The notes under the pieces: generated by a model | What the model was told of the DNA's origin: nothing | Seen by the model: only the letters and a program-made list of their open reading frames with translations | Database searches by the model: none | Made by a program: the position numbers and the translations under genes | Source of the DNA: Arthrobacter sp. OVS8 | Lineage (GTDB): Bacteria; Actinomycetota; Actinomycetes; Actinomycetales; Micrococcaceae | DNA: 64,000 nt | Assembly: GCA_028370155.1 (NCBI GenBank) | Contig: CP116670.1 | Coordinates: 1,240,001-1,304,000, forward strand | Direction of reading: 5' to 3' | In this document: positions 31,093 to 46,327 of the stretch, one piece after another | Position numbering within the stretch: the stretch's first letter is position 1 | Layout of the letters: every line of letters begins with the position of its first letter

Positions 31093-31205
31093 TCTACCAT
31101 GGCGGTGGCAAGTCTCACAGGCAGGCTTCAGCCGGGCCCTCCCGATATGCAGTTCGCCACTACTTCTTCCCGAGCCTGGCCAGCGGCGGCCGTGGTACGC
31201 GGGCC

Positions 31206-31327
31206 TGGACGCTCCCGCAGCAGCTCCGGCGGGATCAGCCGTGCGGGAGCTGCGGGAGGGTTGGTGGGGCGGCGACCGGATGTGCGGGAGGGTTGGGCGT
31301 TTTGTCGCCGGTTGTGCGGGAGCGTCC
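31206..31327. repeat. Complex palindrome with GGACGCTCCCGCA ends
   Basis: Perfect 13-bp inverted ends at about 31207-31219 and 31315-31327 enclose three further TGCGGGAG copies and a GGCGACCGG / GTCGCCGGT pair. The same CGACGCTCCCGCA core occurs in the hairpin split by the insertion sequence at 46913 and 48442. This is the main content of the 460-bp non-coding stretch 30936-31395, apart from the two other hairpins listed. Confidence 0.6.
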
Positions 31328-31356
31328 TGAAGGTGGAAGCCGGGTTAAATGCGGGA

Positions 31357-31381
31357 GGACCCCCAACACTGTTGGGGGTCC
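31357..31381 (-). terminator. rRNA operon terminator
   Basis: An 11-bp G/C-rich stem (GGACCCCCAAC / GTTGGGGGTCC) with a tiny loop, 15 bp beyond the 3' end of the 5S gene. The strong stem without a long T-run is common for high-GC rRNA operons. Confidence 0.75.
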
Positions 31382-31395
31382 TCGACCTTAATGAT

Positions 31396-31515
31396 GTTCC
31401 GGCGGTGACCTACTCTCCCACACCCTCCCGGGTGCAGTACCATCGGCGCTGTGGGTCTTAGCTTCCGGGTTCGGAATGGGACCGGGCGTTTCCCCCACGC
31501 TATGACCGCCGTAAC
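31396..31515 (-). rRNA. rrf: 5S ribosomal RNA
   Basis: About 120 nt. On the minus strand it begins GTTACGGCGGTCATAGCG, contains CCCATTCCGAACCCGGAAG (the conserved loop B-helix III region) and ends GGTCACCGCCGGAAC. It closes the operon after the 23S gene, with a 222-bp spacer. Confidence 0.95.
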
Positions 31516-31737
31516 CCTTGCTCCGCACCCCGTGGGGGTGGGAAATTTGTGGTTACACGTTCCTGCACCGGTGATGCTGGTGCAGTTGTGGTGTTGTTAT
31601 GTAGTTTTTGGTTCTCAAGCAACTTCCCGTGGCGGGTTTGTTGGTTGGGAACCACATAGTGGACGCAAGCAGTCTTGTTTTCTTTGTACCCCTTCCCTGG
31701 TGTGAACGTCTTTTGAATCCGTTCACGGGAGGGTGTG
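31516..31737 (-). other. 23S-5S spacer with half of the pre-23S processing stem
   Basis: No tRNA or reading frame. Positions 31638-31674 are complementary (with two wobbles and one mismatch over about 32 nt) to 34994-35030 in the 16S-23S spacer. In the transcript these would pair and bring the ends of pre-23S together, the usual RNase III substrate. Confidence 0.75.
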
Positions 31738-36936
<5,199 letters not shown>

Positions 36937-37385
36937 GAAAAACAGACACACCATGCGCCCCGGGAAAACGGGATGCACACAATGCACAAAATTTGAAACC
37001 AGCCAAAAACACCAGACCACACCACGGGGTGGCGGGCCCGGCAAATTCAACCAATTCAATACAATAAATTGGTATCAACAAACTTGGCACACTATTGAGT
37101 TCTCAAACAACAGACACAATCGAATTACTATTCGAAACAATTCAATGTAATTGAATTCTTTTGTTTCGCTTTTCCTTCGCTGCGATATTTCAAGCTTATT
37201 TCATTCATATCCACTTTGCAAATCCAGTTTTTCATCTGAATTTCACTCTGTGGAGCGAATCCGCCCAGCATAATTGGAAGCAAATCTTTCATTTCTGCAC
37301 CGCATGCTCCAAGGGAGCAGAAAGTACTAGAAGAATTGCTTCTCTATTTTTGTTGGGGTTGGCCGCCACTCTTCGGTGGCGACTC
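36937..37385 (-). promoter_or_regulatory. rRNA operon promoter and leader region
   Basis: An AT-rich stretch of about 450 bp, unlike the surrounding high-GC DNA, upstream of 16S. It carries at 37084-37117, on the minus strand, GTTTGAGAACTCAATAGTGT, the antitermination/leader element conserved in actinobacterial pre-16S leaders. Promoter hexamers must lie further upstream (37150-37340), where several AT-rich candidates exist that I cannot choose between. Confidence 0.65.
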
Positions 37386-37440
37386 AGAAAACAATACACG
37401 CTCCTCCCCGACCTTGCAACTGGATCCGGGAGGAGCGTGT
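37386..37440 (-). terminator. Terminator of tyrS
   Basis: A perfect 13-bp stem (ACACGCTCCTCCC at 37396-37408 with 37428-37440), then TATTGTTTTC on the minus strand. It lies 22 bp past the tyrS stop and insulates the rRNA promoter region. Confidence 0.85.
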
Positions 37441-37461
37441 AGATGACGCGCGGGTGTCGGG

Positions 37462-38774
37462 CTAGGCTGCAGTGACCTCGACCGTTGCCAGATTTTTCTT
37501 GCCACGGCGCAGGAGGAGGTAGCGCCCGTGCAGCAGCTGCCCGGGCTCGATGACGGCCTCCGGATCCGCCACTTTGGCGTTGTTGACGTACGCTCCGCCC
37601 TCCCCACCGTCCGGCGGGCGGCGGATTTGCTCTCCGACAAGCCGGTGGCCACGAGCAGTTCGATGATGCCCAGGCCGCCGGCGCCCACAGTGGCGGACGG
37701 CAGCTCGGACGTCGCCGCCTTAAGCGTGGCCTCGTCGAGGACGCTCAGGTCACCGTTGCCGAACAGCGCGGCGGAGGCTGCAATCACTTTCTCCGTGGCG
37801 TCCACGCCGTGGACAAGGGATGTCACCTCGTAAGCGAGCTTCCGCTGTCCTTCGCGGGCGAACGGCCGCTCGGCCACCGCGGCCTCCAACGCCTCGATCT
37901 CGGCACGGCTCAGGAACGTGAACACCTTCAGGCGTGCCACAACGTCGCTGTCCGCGGTGTTGAGCCAGAACTGGTAGAAGGCGTACGGGCTGCACATCTC
38001 CGGATCCAGCCAGATGGCGTTGCCCTCGCTCTTACCGAACTTTGTGCCGTCTGAATTGGTGATGAGGGGTGTACCCAATGCGTGGACATGCTTGCCCTCG
38101 ACTTTGCGGATGAGGTCGGTGCCGCTGGTGAGGTTGCCCCATTGGTCCGAACCGCCGGTCTGGAGGACACAGCCGTAGTCGCGGAACAGCTGAAGGTAGT
38201 CCATCCCCTGCAGGATCTGGTAGCTGAACTCCGTGTAGCTGATGCCCTCGTCGGAATTCAGCCGGTTGGCGACGATGTCCTTCTTAATCATGGTGCCGAC
38301 CCGGAAGTGCTTGCCGATGCCGCGCAGGAAGTCGATGGCGCTCAGCGGCGCGGTCCAGTCCAGGTTATTGACCATCCGGGCCGCGTTGTCGCCGTCGAAG
38401 CTGAGAAACCGCTGGACCTGCTCCTGCAGTTTGCCGACCCATTCGGCGACGGTCTCCGGAGTGTTCAGCACACGCTCGGCGGTCTGCCGGGGATCGCCGA
38501 TCAGTCCGGTGGAGCCGCCCACCAGCCCGAGGGGTTTGTGGCCGGCCAGCTGGATCCGGCGCATCAGCAGCAGCTGGACCAGGTTTCCCAGGTGCAGGCT
38601 CGGCGCGGTGGGATCGAAGCCGCAGTAATAGGTGGCGGGATCACCGGCGAGCAGTTTTTCAAGCTCCGCCTCATCCGTTGAGACGTGGACAAGGCCGCGC
38701 CATTTCAGCTCCTGCCACACGTTGGCAAAGCTGGGGTCATTCTGCTGGGAACGTAGATCATTTAGCTGGGACAC
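37462..38774 (-). CDS. tyrS: Tyrosyl-tRNA synthetase
   Basis: A class I aminoacyl-tRNA synthetase charging tRNA-Tyr. It has the tyrosine-binding start TYYCGFDPTAPSLHLGNL including the HIGH-type HLGN, GGSDQWGNLTSGTDLIRK, the KMSKS-type KFGKSEGNAIWL, and a C-terminal S4-like domain. One break near 37600 is repaired by one base, restoring GGAYVNNAKVADPEAVIEPG and the end NLATVEVTAA at TAG 37462-37464 (about 437 residues). As a single-copy essential enzyme with a frame break, it supports the view that the breaks are sequence errors. It lies downstream of helD. Confidence 0.93.
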
Positions 38775-38843
38775 GGAATCTAAGTTAGCAGGATCAGGGC
38801 ACGCTCAGCGCGTGTGACCGTCCGGTGGCCAGCGCCGGCGGCG

Positions 38844-38874
38844 GCACGACGGCGGGCTGCCGCCGCCGTCGTGC
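38844..38874 (-). terminator. Hairpin between helD and tyrS
   Basis: A 12-bp perfect G/C stem (GCACGACGGCGG at 38844-38855 with 38863-38874) and a 7-nt loop, 49 bp past the helD stop, without a T-run. It may end the helD transcript before tyrS. Confidence 0.55.
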
Positions 38875-38922
38875 GCTCTCCCGGGCCGGGACGCCCCAGC
38901 GCCCCGAGACGGCAGGCAGTAC

Positions 38923-41150
38923 TCAGTCTTCGATGCCGGCAGGCACGTCGGCGGCGGCGATGAGCCGCAGCCGCTGGGTGGGGCGGGTCATGGCCACATA
39001 CAGGTCACCGACGCGGCCGTGCTCGTGGTTGAGCATCGCGGACGGCTCCAGCACCACTACGCCGTCGAACTCCAGACCCTTGGCCTCGCGGGGACTGATC
39101 ACCACGATGTCCTGCACGTAGCTGCCGGCATCCGTGCCGACGCGGCGGCCATAGACAGCGCGCAGTGCGGCGGTCGCCTCCGGAAGGAGCTCGCCGTCGG
39201 CGATGACGGCCAGCAGGCCGCCGTCGAGGGATGCGAGCTCCTCCGGCAGGACCTCCACGAGCTTGCTGATGATCTGGCCGGGCTCGACGCGGTCGATCAC
39301 CGGGGCCCAGCGGCCTTCGCGGACGGCCTTCGGTGCGGAGACAACCAGTCCAGCCGCGTTGGCCATCCGGGCGGCCGCTTCCGCGATCTGCGACGGCGTG
39401 CGGTAGTTCACGGTGAGTTCCTCAAGCTGCCAGCGGTCGCCAAACATGGGCGCCAGTGCGCTGTGCCAGGAATTGGCGCCCGCCACCGAGCTCGTCTGGG
39501 CGATGTCGCCCACGATGGTGAAGGACTTCAGCGGGCAGCGGCGCACCAGCAGCCGCCACTGCATCGGCGAGAGTTCCTGGGCCTCGTCCACCACAATGTG
39601 CCCGAACGCCCAGCTGCGGTCGGTCGTGGCGCGCTCGGCGGCGGTGAGCCGGGCTTCGCGTTCCTGGTTCTGGTCCACGAGTTCTTCCGCGGACACCAAG
39701 ACGTCCACTCCGGCAGTCTCCATGTTGACCAGCGTCTGCTTGGCGTTGGCCAGGTCGCGGGCGCGGTCGTTTTCCTGCTGGGCCAGTCCCCTGCCGGCCG
39801 CCGCGTCGAGCTCGCCGAGCAGTTCGGCGGCCTCGTCCAGCAGAGGCACGTCCGCTTCGGTCCACGGAGCATCGGCGGGCCGGAGCAGCAGTTCACGTTC
39901 GGCCAGGCTGAGCATGGGGGTGCAGGCCTCCAGGATCGCCGGCCTGCTGAGGAGTTCACCGATGAGCTTCTCCGGGGTCATCGGCATCCAGCACAGGTTC
40001 AAGGCGATGCGGACGTCCCGGGCGGAGCGGACGTCCTCGGCAAGGTACGAGCGGTCGGCGTTGTTGCCGATGCTGCCGGCTTCCACCAGTTCCGTCATCT
40101 GCTCCGTCAGTTCGCGCAGCAGGATCTTGACGAACGACACACGGGCCTCGTTGTGCGGCTTGCCGGTGGAGCGGGCCCGGTCCCGGGCGCGTCGGACCTG
40201 ACGGGGCGTCAGGACGAGTTTGCGCCCGTCCACTTCGAGGATGCGGTTGGCGGCCGGGATGCGCTGCCGGTTGGCCACGGCGTTCGCCACGACCTCGGCC
40301 ATGTCCAGCCTGCCCTTGATCGCCGCGACGTCGGCTTCAGGCTCGGCGACGGCATGGATGCCCGGCATCAGCCGGCCGACACTCGCCATCACTACGCCGG
40401 TTTCGCCGAGCGACGGCAGGACGCGCTCGATGTATTTCATGAACGACGACGACGGTCCCACCAGCAGGACGCCTGCGGTCTTGAGCCGGTCGCGGTGGGT
40501 GTAGAGCAGGTAGGCGGCGCGGTGCAGCGCCACGGCGGTCTTTCCGGTGCCGGGACCGCCCTGGACCACCAGGGCGCCGGAGATCGAGGAGCGGATGATC
40601 CGGTCCTGTTCGGACTGGATGGTCCCGACGATGTCGGACATCCGTCCGGTCCGCTTGGAATTCAGGGCGGCCAGCAGGGCGCCCTCACCCTGGAGGGAGT
40701 CGTTGTCGGCGAGCATGTCGGCGTCGAGCACGTCATCCTCGATCGCCTTGACCTCGCGGCCCTGCAGGATGAGGTGGCGGCGGCGGCGCACACCCTGCCG
40801 GTCGAACGCCGTGGCCTGGTAGAAGTGCCCGGCCTCCGGCGCGCGCCAGTCCAGCATGAGGCGCTGCAGGTCGTCGGTGGTCAGGCCGATACGGCCGATG
40901 TACTGGGCCTCCCCGAGTCCAGGTCAAGGCGGCCGAACACGAGCCGGTCGTCGACGGCGTCGAGCTGCGCCAGGCGGTCCTCGTACAGTGCCGCGAACGC
41001 GTCCCTCTCGGAAACGTTCTGCATGGTGCCCACCGCTCCGGCACGCCGTACCTGCGCCAGCTGGGCGCGCTTTTCCGCCCGCAGCTCATCCAGCCGGGCG
41101 TAAAGTCCAGCTACATAGTCGCGTTCATGGGCCAAATCAGCGTCGTGCAT
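38923..41150 (-). CDS. HelD/HelR-like RNA polymerase-associated helicase
   Basis: An SF1 ATPase related to UvrD. HelD proteins bind stalled RNA polymerase and recycle it; some actinobacterial members (HelR) also give rifamycin tolerance. After repair of one break near 40915 it has about 743 residues: an N-terminal coiled-coil arm (DLAHERDYVAGLYARLDEL), an adjacent domain (MLDWRAPEAGHFYQATA), Walker A GGPGTGKTAVALHR, HIVVDEAQELSPMQWRLL, TIVGDIAQTSS, LTVNYRTPSQIA and the C-terminal VAMTRPTQRLRLI. ATG 41150 fits the family N-terminus. I see no rifamycin-associated element upstream, so the HelR label is not supported. It is upstream of tyrS. Confidence 0.83.
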
Positions 41151-41312
41151 CGAACGTTCCCCTATCGAAAAAGACAGACCAACCATTCTACAACCATTTC
41201 GGTCTCCCCAGCGGCACATGTCAGCTTTTTGCAGGCAGTCTACCGAGGCCTGCGGAATCGTCCATCCGGGACGGAGGTCATCTGCCCCTCCGGATGCCGC
41301 AGCCTGGCGGGG

Positions 41313-41884
41313 CTACAGGCGCAGGAGGGAGTGGACCCGGTGGCCGTCCAGGGCCGGGCGTCCGCCGAGTTCATTCAGTTCCATGACCACGCCCACACCG
41401 GCCACGTGGATGCCGCAGCGTTCGAACAGCCGGGCGGCGGCGCCGAGCGTGCCGCCCGTCGCGAGGACGTCGTCGAGGATCAGGACGCGGCTGCCGGGAG
41501 CGAGGTCCGTGGTGTGCAGTTCCAGGGTGGCGCGGCCGTATTCGAGGGCGTAGTCCTCGGAAACCACTTCCGCGGCAGCTTGCCGGCCTTGCGGACGGTG
41601 ATGACGCCGGTGCCCGTGGCGTAGGCCGCGGCCGCAGCCAGCAGGAAGCCGCGGGCCTCCACCCCTGCGACGGCGTCAAACCGGCCCTTGAACGGCTCCA
41701 CCAGTGCGTCCACCACAGCCTTCAGTGCCGCGGCGTCGGCGAAGACGGGGGTCAGGTCCTTGAAGACAATGCCGGGTTTGGGGTAGTCGGGGATGGTGGC
41801 GCACAGGCTGCTGATCAGCTCATCCACCGGCGCGGTGATCTCATTCATGGTCATGGTGGTCTGGTGCAGCTCGCTTTGATTCAC
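41313..41884 (-). CDS. apt: Adenine phosphoribosyltransferase
   Basis: It salvages adenine to AMP with PRPP. The product (about 191 residues) shows the family start [38 protein letters not shown], and the PRPP-binding [13 protein letters not shown], followed by an adenine-pocket region. One break near 41575 is repaired by one base. GTG 41884 (MNQSELHQ) is the longest start; ATG 41851 ([10 protein letters not shown]) gives a protein closer to the usual length and may be the real one. Confidence 0.9.
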
Positions 41885-41944
41885 CCGTCAACCCTACTGG
41901 CTGGGCCCGGCACCGCGCCCTGGAGACTGTGTCCGATGCCGGGG

Positions 41945-42576
41945 CTAGTCACCGGACCTGGTCGTCGGCCCCTCAACTGCGGCCCCCTCAACGTCCGCCC
42001 CGCCAATCGGTGCTGCGGGAGAGCTGAGGAGGCCGTGCGCGAGGCCGTAGCTGACGACGTCGAGCGCCTTTCGGAGCGCGTGCTCCGCGTCGAAGCGCAG
42101 GGCAGCCGCCGCACTCAGACGGCGCGAGTCATTCGCCCATTCCGAGCGGCGGAACCGGTCGGCGTCGCCGTGCAGGAGCCGGCCGTAGAGGACGTCCTCG
42201 AAAATGTCACGATCGTCAGCCGGCGCTGGTTCCAGCGCGTCATGCTGGCGGCCCTGGACCATCTCCGCGGTGAACAGACCGGCTACAGCGTCCGCCCCGT
42301 CCGCGAGCTTCCGGTCCGCTGTGTGGTTGCACAGGCGGAGGGCCCGCACCACGAGCTTGAGGGAAACGTGTTCGTCGCGGACGATGAATTTGCGCAGCAG
42401 GGCCGCCCGGAAGAGCTCCACCCACTGCCGGCGCTCCCCCTCGGGGAATCCGGCGGGACCGGCCCGCTCTCCGGGTGGAACAACTCGACCATCCGGAAGT
42501 AGTCGGCGGCCAGGGCCGCAAAGATCTGAAGCCTTTCGAACTCGCTGCGTGGCTTTCCGCGCTTGCCCTCACCCAT
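41945..42576 (-). CDS. Conserved-looking protein of unknown function
   Basis: About 211 residues after repair of one break near 42470. It starts MGEGKRGKPRSEFERLQIF and contains YFRMVELFHPE, RAALLRKFIVRDEHVSLKLVVRALRLCNHTA, DRDIFEDVLYGRLLHGDADRF and HALRKALDVVSYGLAHGLL, a mainly helical, soluble pattern with no signal peptide or membrane helix. I do not recognise the family. It lies between mpg and apt on the same strand, with 78 bp to mpg. Confidence 0.6.
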
Positions 42577-42654
42577 AAGACCTCATCCTCCCCCTGCCGC
42601 CGGACCTTGGGAATCACCCGGACTGCCACCCCGGGCCGCTGCCCGGCCGGTCCG

Positions 42655-43345
42655 CTATTTCAGGCGGACTTTCGCCGCTTTGTAGCGGGAGACAGTCGGG
42701 TCACCGCTGAGCCAGAAGCGCCAGGGGTACTCGTCGGTGCCCCCGGCGCCGGAGACACCAACACGGGGTCCGGACCTAACGTTCACCGCCGGCACGGCCG
42801 GCAGATCCAGCCGGAACGGGGCCAGGAGCGCGTCCCGTCCGCTGTCCGCCGTCGTGATGCCGAGCGCGGTGGCGAGCCGGGCCGGGCCGCTCGCAAGGTC
42901 CTTGGACGCTTTCGACGTCGGCCGACGGGTGAGCGCCAGGGACTCCCCGGCGACAATCTCGCCTGCCCGCAGCAGCACGGCGGACGCCACCCCTCGGGCC
43001 CGCAGACGATGTTGGCGCAGTGGTGCATGCCGTACGTGAAGTAGACATACAGATGGCGGCCGGGCCGAACATCACCGCGTTGCGGGCCGTGGCGCCCCGG
43101 AAAGTGTGCGATCCGGGGTCCGGATGCAATGAATCGTGCGGGCCCAGGTAGGCCTCCACCTCGGTGATCCGCACGGACACCGGGCCGTCGCGCCCCTCAT
43201 GTGTCAGCACCGCGCCGAGCAGCTGCGGCGCCACGTGCCGGGCGTCCCGGGACAGGAGCGTGCGCAGTTCATCGGGCGGCCCGCCGGCAGCGAGTCCCGC
43301 GGCGTGGCCGACGACGGGTACGCCGGCGGGGGTCGCATCAGTCAT
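42655..43345 (-). CDS. mpg: DNA-3-methyladenine glycosylase (AAG/MPG family)
   Basis: It removes alkylated purines such as 3-methyladenine from DNA. The product (about 230 residues) has the AAG fold segments [30 protein letters not shown] (read across the family's catalytic Glu), [18 protein letters not shown], the motif [17 protein letters not shown], and [12 protein letters not shown]. Breaks near 43060 and 42990 are repaired by one base each. It is divergent from ada-alkA, and together with ogt forms an alkylation-repair cluster. Its position near tyrS matches the M. tuberculosis order. Confidence 0.88.
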
Positions 43346-43435
43346 GCTCCGACTTTAACAAACGGCCAGCCTCCCCTCCACGGCCGTGTCCGATTTCCGC
43401 TAGCAGCAGTTCAGGGAAGCTGGCAGGATGAGGTC

Positions 43436-44977
43436 ATGGACTTCTGGCAGCGCTACCGGGCAATCGACGCCCGCGATACCCGGTTCGACGGGCAGTTCTA
43501 CACTGCCGTCCGCACCACGGGCATCTACTGCCGGCCGTCCTGCCCGGCCCGGACCCCAAGGCGGGCAATGTCACCTTCTACGAAACCTCCGCCGCCGCGC
43601 ACGACGCCGGTTACCGGGCCTGCAAGCGCTGCCTGCCCGAAGCCGTGCCCGGGACGCCGGCCTGGAACCTGCGCTCCGACGTCGCGGGACGGGCCATGCG
43701 GCTCATCAACGACGGTGTGATCAACCGCGACGGCGTGGAAGGGCTCGCTGCCCGGCTGGGGTACTCCTCGCGGCAGCTCAACAGGATCCTGAGCCACGAG
43801 CTCGGCGCGGGACCGCTGTCGCTGGCGAGGGCAAGCCGGGCCCAAACCGCGCGCACCCTGTTGGTCTCCACAACGATGAAAGCCGCCGACATTGCCTTCG
43901 CTGCAGGCTTCAGCAGCGTCCGCCAGTTCAACGAGACCATCGGCGAGGTCTTCGCGATGACCCCTCGGCGCTGCGGGCCACCGCGCGGCACCACCGCACG
44001 CCGGCGGTGGCCGCTGTGTCATCGACGGCCCTGACGCTGAACCTGCCCTACCGCGAGCCGTTCGATCCGGGGTCTTCGATTTCCTCGCGGTCCGGGCCAT
44101 CCCCGGTATCGAGGAAGGCTCGTCCACCTCCTACGCCCGGACCATGCGCCTGGCGCACGGCGACGCCCGATTCCGGGTGGACTACGACGCCGAAGCGCCC
44201 GGACGTCCGCTGGTGCTGACCATCGGCGCCGTCGACCTCCGGGACCTGCCGTCCCTGCTCAGCCGGGTCCGCCGGCTGCTGGATCTCGACGCCGACCCGG
44301 TCGCCATCGACGGCGCGCTGGAGTCCGATCCCCGGCTGGCCGCCAGCATTGCTGCCACACCCGGCATCAGGATGCCGGGTGCGGTGGACCCGCAGGAGCT
44401 GCTGGTCCGGGCCATGATCGGGCAGCAGATCACCGTCGCCGCCGCCCGGACCGCCCTCATCCAGCTGTCCGCGTCCGGGAGCGAGTGCCTGGTTCCGGCG
44501 GACGGTCTGCACCGGCTGTTCCCCACGGCAACCCAGATCGCGGAGACCGGCTTCGAACTCCTCCGCGGCCCGCAGCGCCGCATCGACTCGGTCCGCGGTG
44601 CTGCCGCGGCGATGTCCTCGGGTGAGCTCGATTTCGGCTACGGCGACGACCTGCCCGGGCTGGAGGCCAAACTGCTGCCGCTCGCCGGCGTCGGGCCGTG
44701 GACGGTGGGCTATGTGGCGATGCGCGTGATCGGCGCCCCGGATGTCTTCCTGGCCAACGACGCCGCCGTGCGCAACGGCATCCGCTCACTGGCCACCGCC
44801 GCGGCCGGCGCCGCCCCGGTCCCCCAAACGCCCCTGAGCCCGGATTTCCGTGAGCTCAGTCCCTGGCGCTCCTACGCCACCATGCACCTCTGGCGCGCCG
44901 CCGCGGCAGCACCGTCTGCAGCCCGGACCAGGCCAGTCCGCACGCCGTCCCCCATCCCGAAGAAAGCGACATCATGA
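43436..44977 (+). CDS. Ada-AlkA fusion: methylation sensor and DNA-3-methyladenine glycosylase II
   Basis: A fusion of the Ada N-terminal domain (zinc/acceptor cysteines in [10 protein letters not shown] and [11 protein letters not shown]), an AraC-type helix-turn-helix ([20 protein letters not shown] ... [17 protein letters not shown]) and a C-terminal AlkA glycosylase ([20 protein letters not shown], helix-hairpin-helix [16 protein letters not shown], catalytic Asp in [13 protein letters not shown]). About 515 residues. Methylation of the Ada cysteine should switch on transcription while the other end excises lesions. Breaks near 43553, 43965 and 44070 are repaired by one base each. GAGG lies close to ATG 43436; the stop overlaps ogt (ATGA). 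Confidence 0.88.
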
Positions 44978-45493
44978 AAGCCCAACTGTTGACCATGTCC
45001 ACCCCGGACGGTCCGTTCACCATTATTGCCCGGGACGGGGCTGTCCTTGCCTCCGGCTGGACGGCAGTCCCGGTGAACTGACCGGGCAGATCCACGCGGA
45101 CCTGCTGCCCGAGGAATTCGAAACTGTCGCCGGGCTCGGCGCCATTTCCGGGGCCGTGGACGAGTTCTATGCCGGGAATCCGGTGCCGCCATGGGCGTGC
45201 CGGTGGTGCAGAAGTCCGGTCCGTTCCGGGGCCATGCCTGGGACATCCTCCGGACCGTCGCGCCGGGACACCCCGTGACCTACACCGAGTACGCCGCGCT
45301 CTCCGGAAACGCGAAAGCCGTCCGCGCCGCGGCAAGTGCCTGCGCCTTCAACGCGGCGGCGCTCTTTGTGCCCTGCCACCGGGTGATCCGCACCGACGGC
45401 AGCCTGGGCGGCTTCCGCTGGGGCCTGGCCATCAAGGAAAGCCTGCTGGACCGGGAGCGTCAGCAGGCGCTGCTTCAGACCGCGCCGAGGTGA
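44974..45493 (+). CDS. ogt: Methylated-DNA--protein-cysteine methyltransferase
   Basis: A suicide repair enzyme that takes methyl groups from O6-methylguanine. The acceptor motif LFVPCHRVIRTDGSLGGF is complete, with the DNA-binding helix region GHPVTYTEYAALSGNAKAVRAAASACAFN before it. About 174 residues after repair of breaks near 45060 and 45185. Translationally coupled to ada-alkA, so the two are induced together by alkylation if Ada-type control applies. The stop codon lies inside a long palindrome (45484-45544). Confidence 0.9.
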
Positions 45494-45544
45494 GACTTCG
45501 CGCCCATGTTGCGGCGGGACATGGGCGCGAAATGTCACCTCGGC
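45484..45544. terminator. Long palindrome after ogt, CATTTCGCG family
   Basis: Two 26-nt arms (45484-45509 and 45519-45544) pair at 24 positions with a 9-nt loop. The core TTCGCGCCCATGT is shared in part with the palindrome at 6870-6926. The ogt stop is within the left arm, and the convergent gene stops 8 bp past the right arm, so it fits a two-way terminator. Confidence 0.75.
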
Positions 45545-45551
45545 GGAGGTG

Positions 45552-46289
45552 TCAGCGGGTGGCGGGCACCCCGGCGGGCCACGGCAGCAGCTCCGGAAGA
45601 TCCACGCCGTCGGCCGCCGCGGTGGCGCGCAGGCTGCCAAGCGTCGGCGTGCGTCCGGCGAGCCAGGCCGCGATATCGGTCAGCATGCCGTTGATCGCCG
45701 TCGACCGTCCGCCGGGCGTGCCGAGAGACACCGCAGGCAGGCCGAGCGGCTGGAGCACGAACCGCTGCCCTTCCGGCACCCGGGCGGCCAGGAACGTGAA
45801 GAGCTCCTCGCAGAACGGCCGGGTCCACGTTTCCGGGCCACGGCCCGTGCCGAGGTCGGTCGCGTGGATGACCAGCTCGCGCCACAGCGCCAGGCCGCCG
45901 TCGAAGACAACTCCCCGCGGAAGCTGATGGGTGTCTGCCAGCCGGCGTCGTCAAGCGTGCCAAAGCACGCAGCGCCCGGTCCAGGGCGGCGTCCAGATCA
46001 GCCCGGTGTTCCTTGATGGTGTGCCCGGCGGCCATCTCGATGGCGCGGGTCCGGCCCTCGTAGCCGCCGTCGTAGAGCTCGATGCTTTCCCCTTGGGCGG
46101 CGGATTCCAGCTGGCGGGCCATCGCGTTGGCGATGCCGCAGATGTGGGCCAGCACGTGTCCCCGGGTCCAGCCCGGCAGTTCCGAGGGGCTCTGACGTCC
46201 TCCTCGCTGAGGCTGGCGGCGATTCCGGTCACGACGCCGGCAGCGCGGCGGAGTTCTTCCAGGAGTTTTTCCGGGGTGATTGCGGTCAT
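45552..46289 (-). CDS. Maleylpyruvate isomerase-family, mycothiol-dependent-type protein
   Basis: About 247 residues after repair of breaks near 46190, 45930 and 45800. The N-terminal DinB/MDMPI-like four-helix domain (LLEELRRAAGVVTGIAASLSEEDV, then GWTRGHVLAHICGIANAMAR) has the conserved metal-ligand histidines typical of this family, and later LWRELVIHATDL gives the third. The C-terminal region (GMLTDIAAWLAGRTPT) resembles the SCP2-like part of these proteins. Many actinobacterial members use mycothiol; the substrate here is unknown. Convergent with ogt. Confidence 0.75.
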
Positions 46290-46327
46290 GGCGATCATCC
46301 TAACCGAGCGCTCTGGATAAATCCCGA

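Noticed and set aside
41151..41312. A rifamycin-associated element upstream of the HelD-like gene
   Set aside because: The region was read for a GC-rich 19-bp inverted repeat of that type and none was found.
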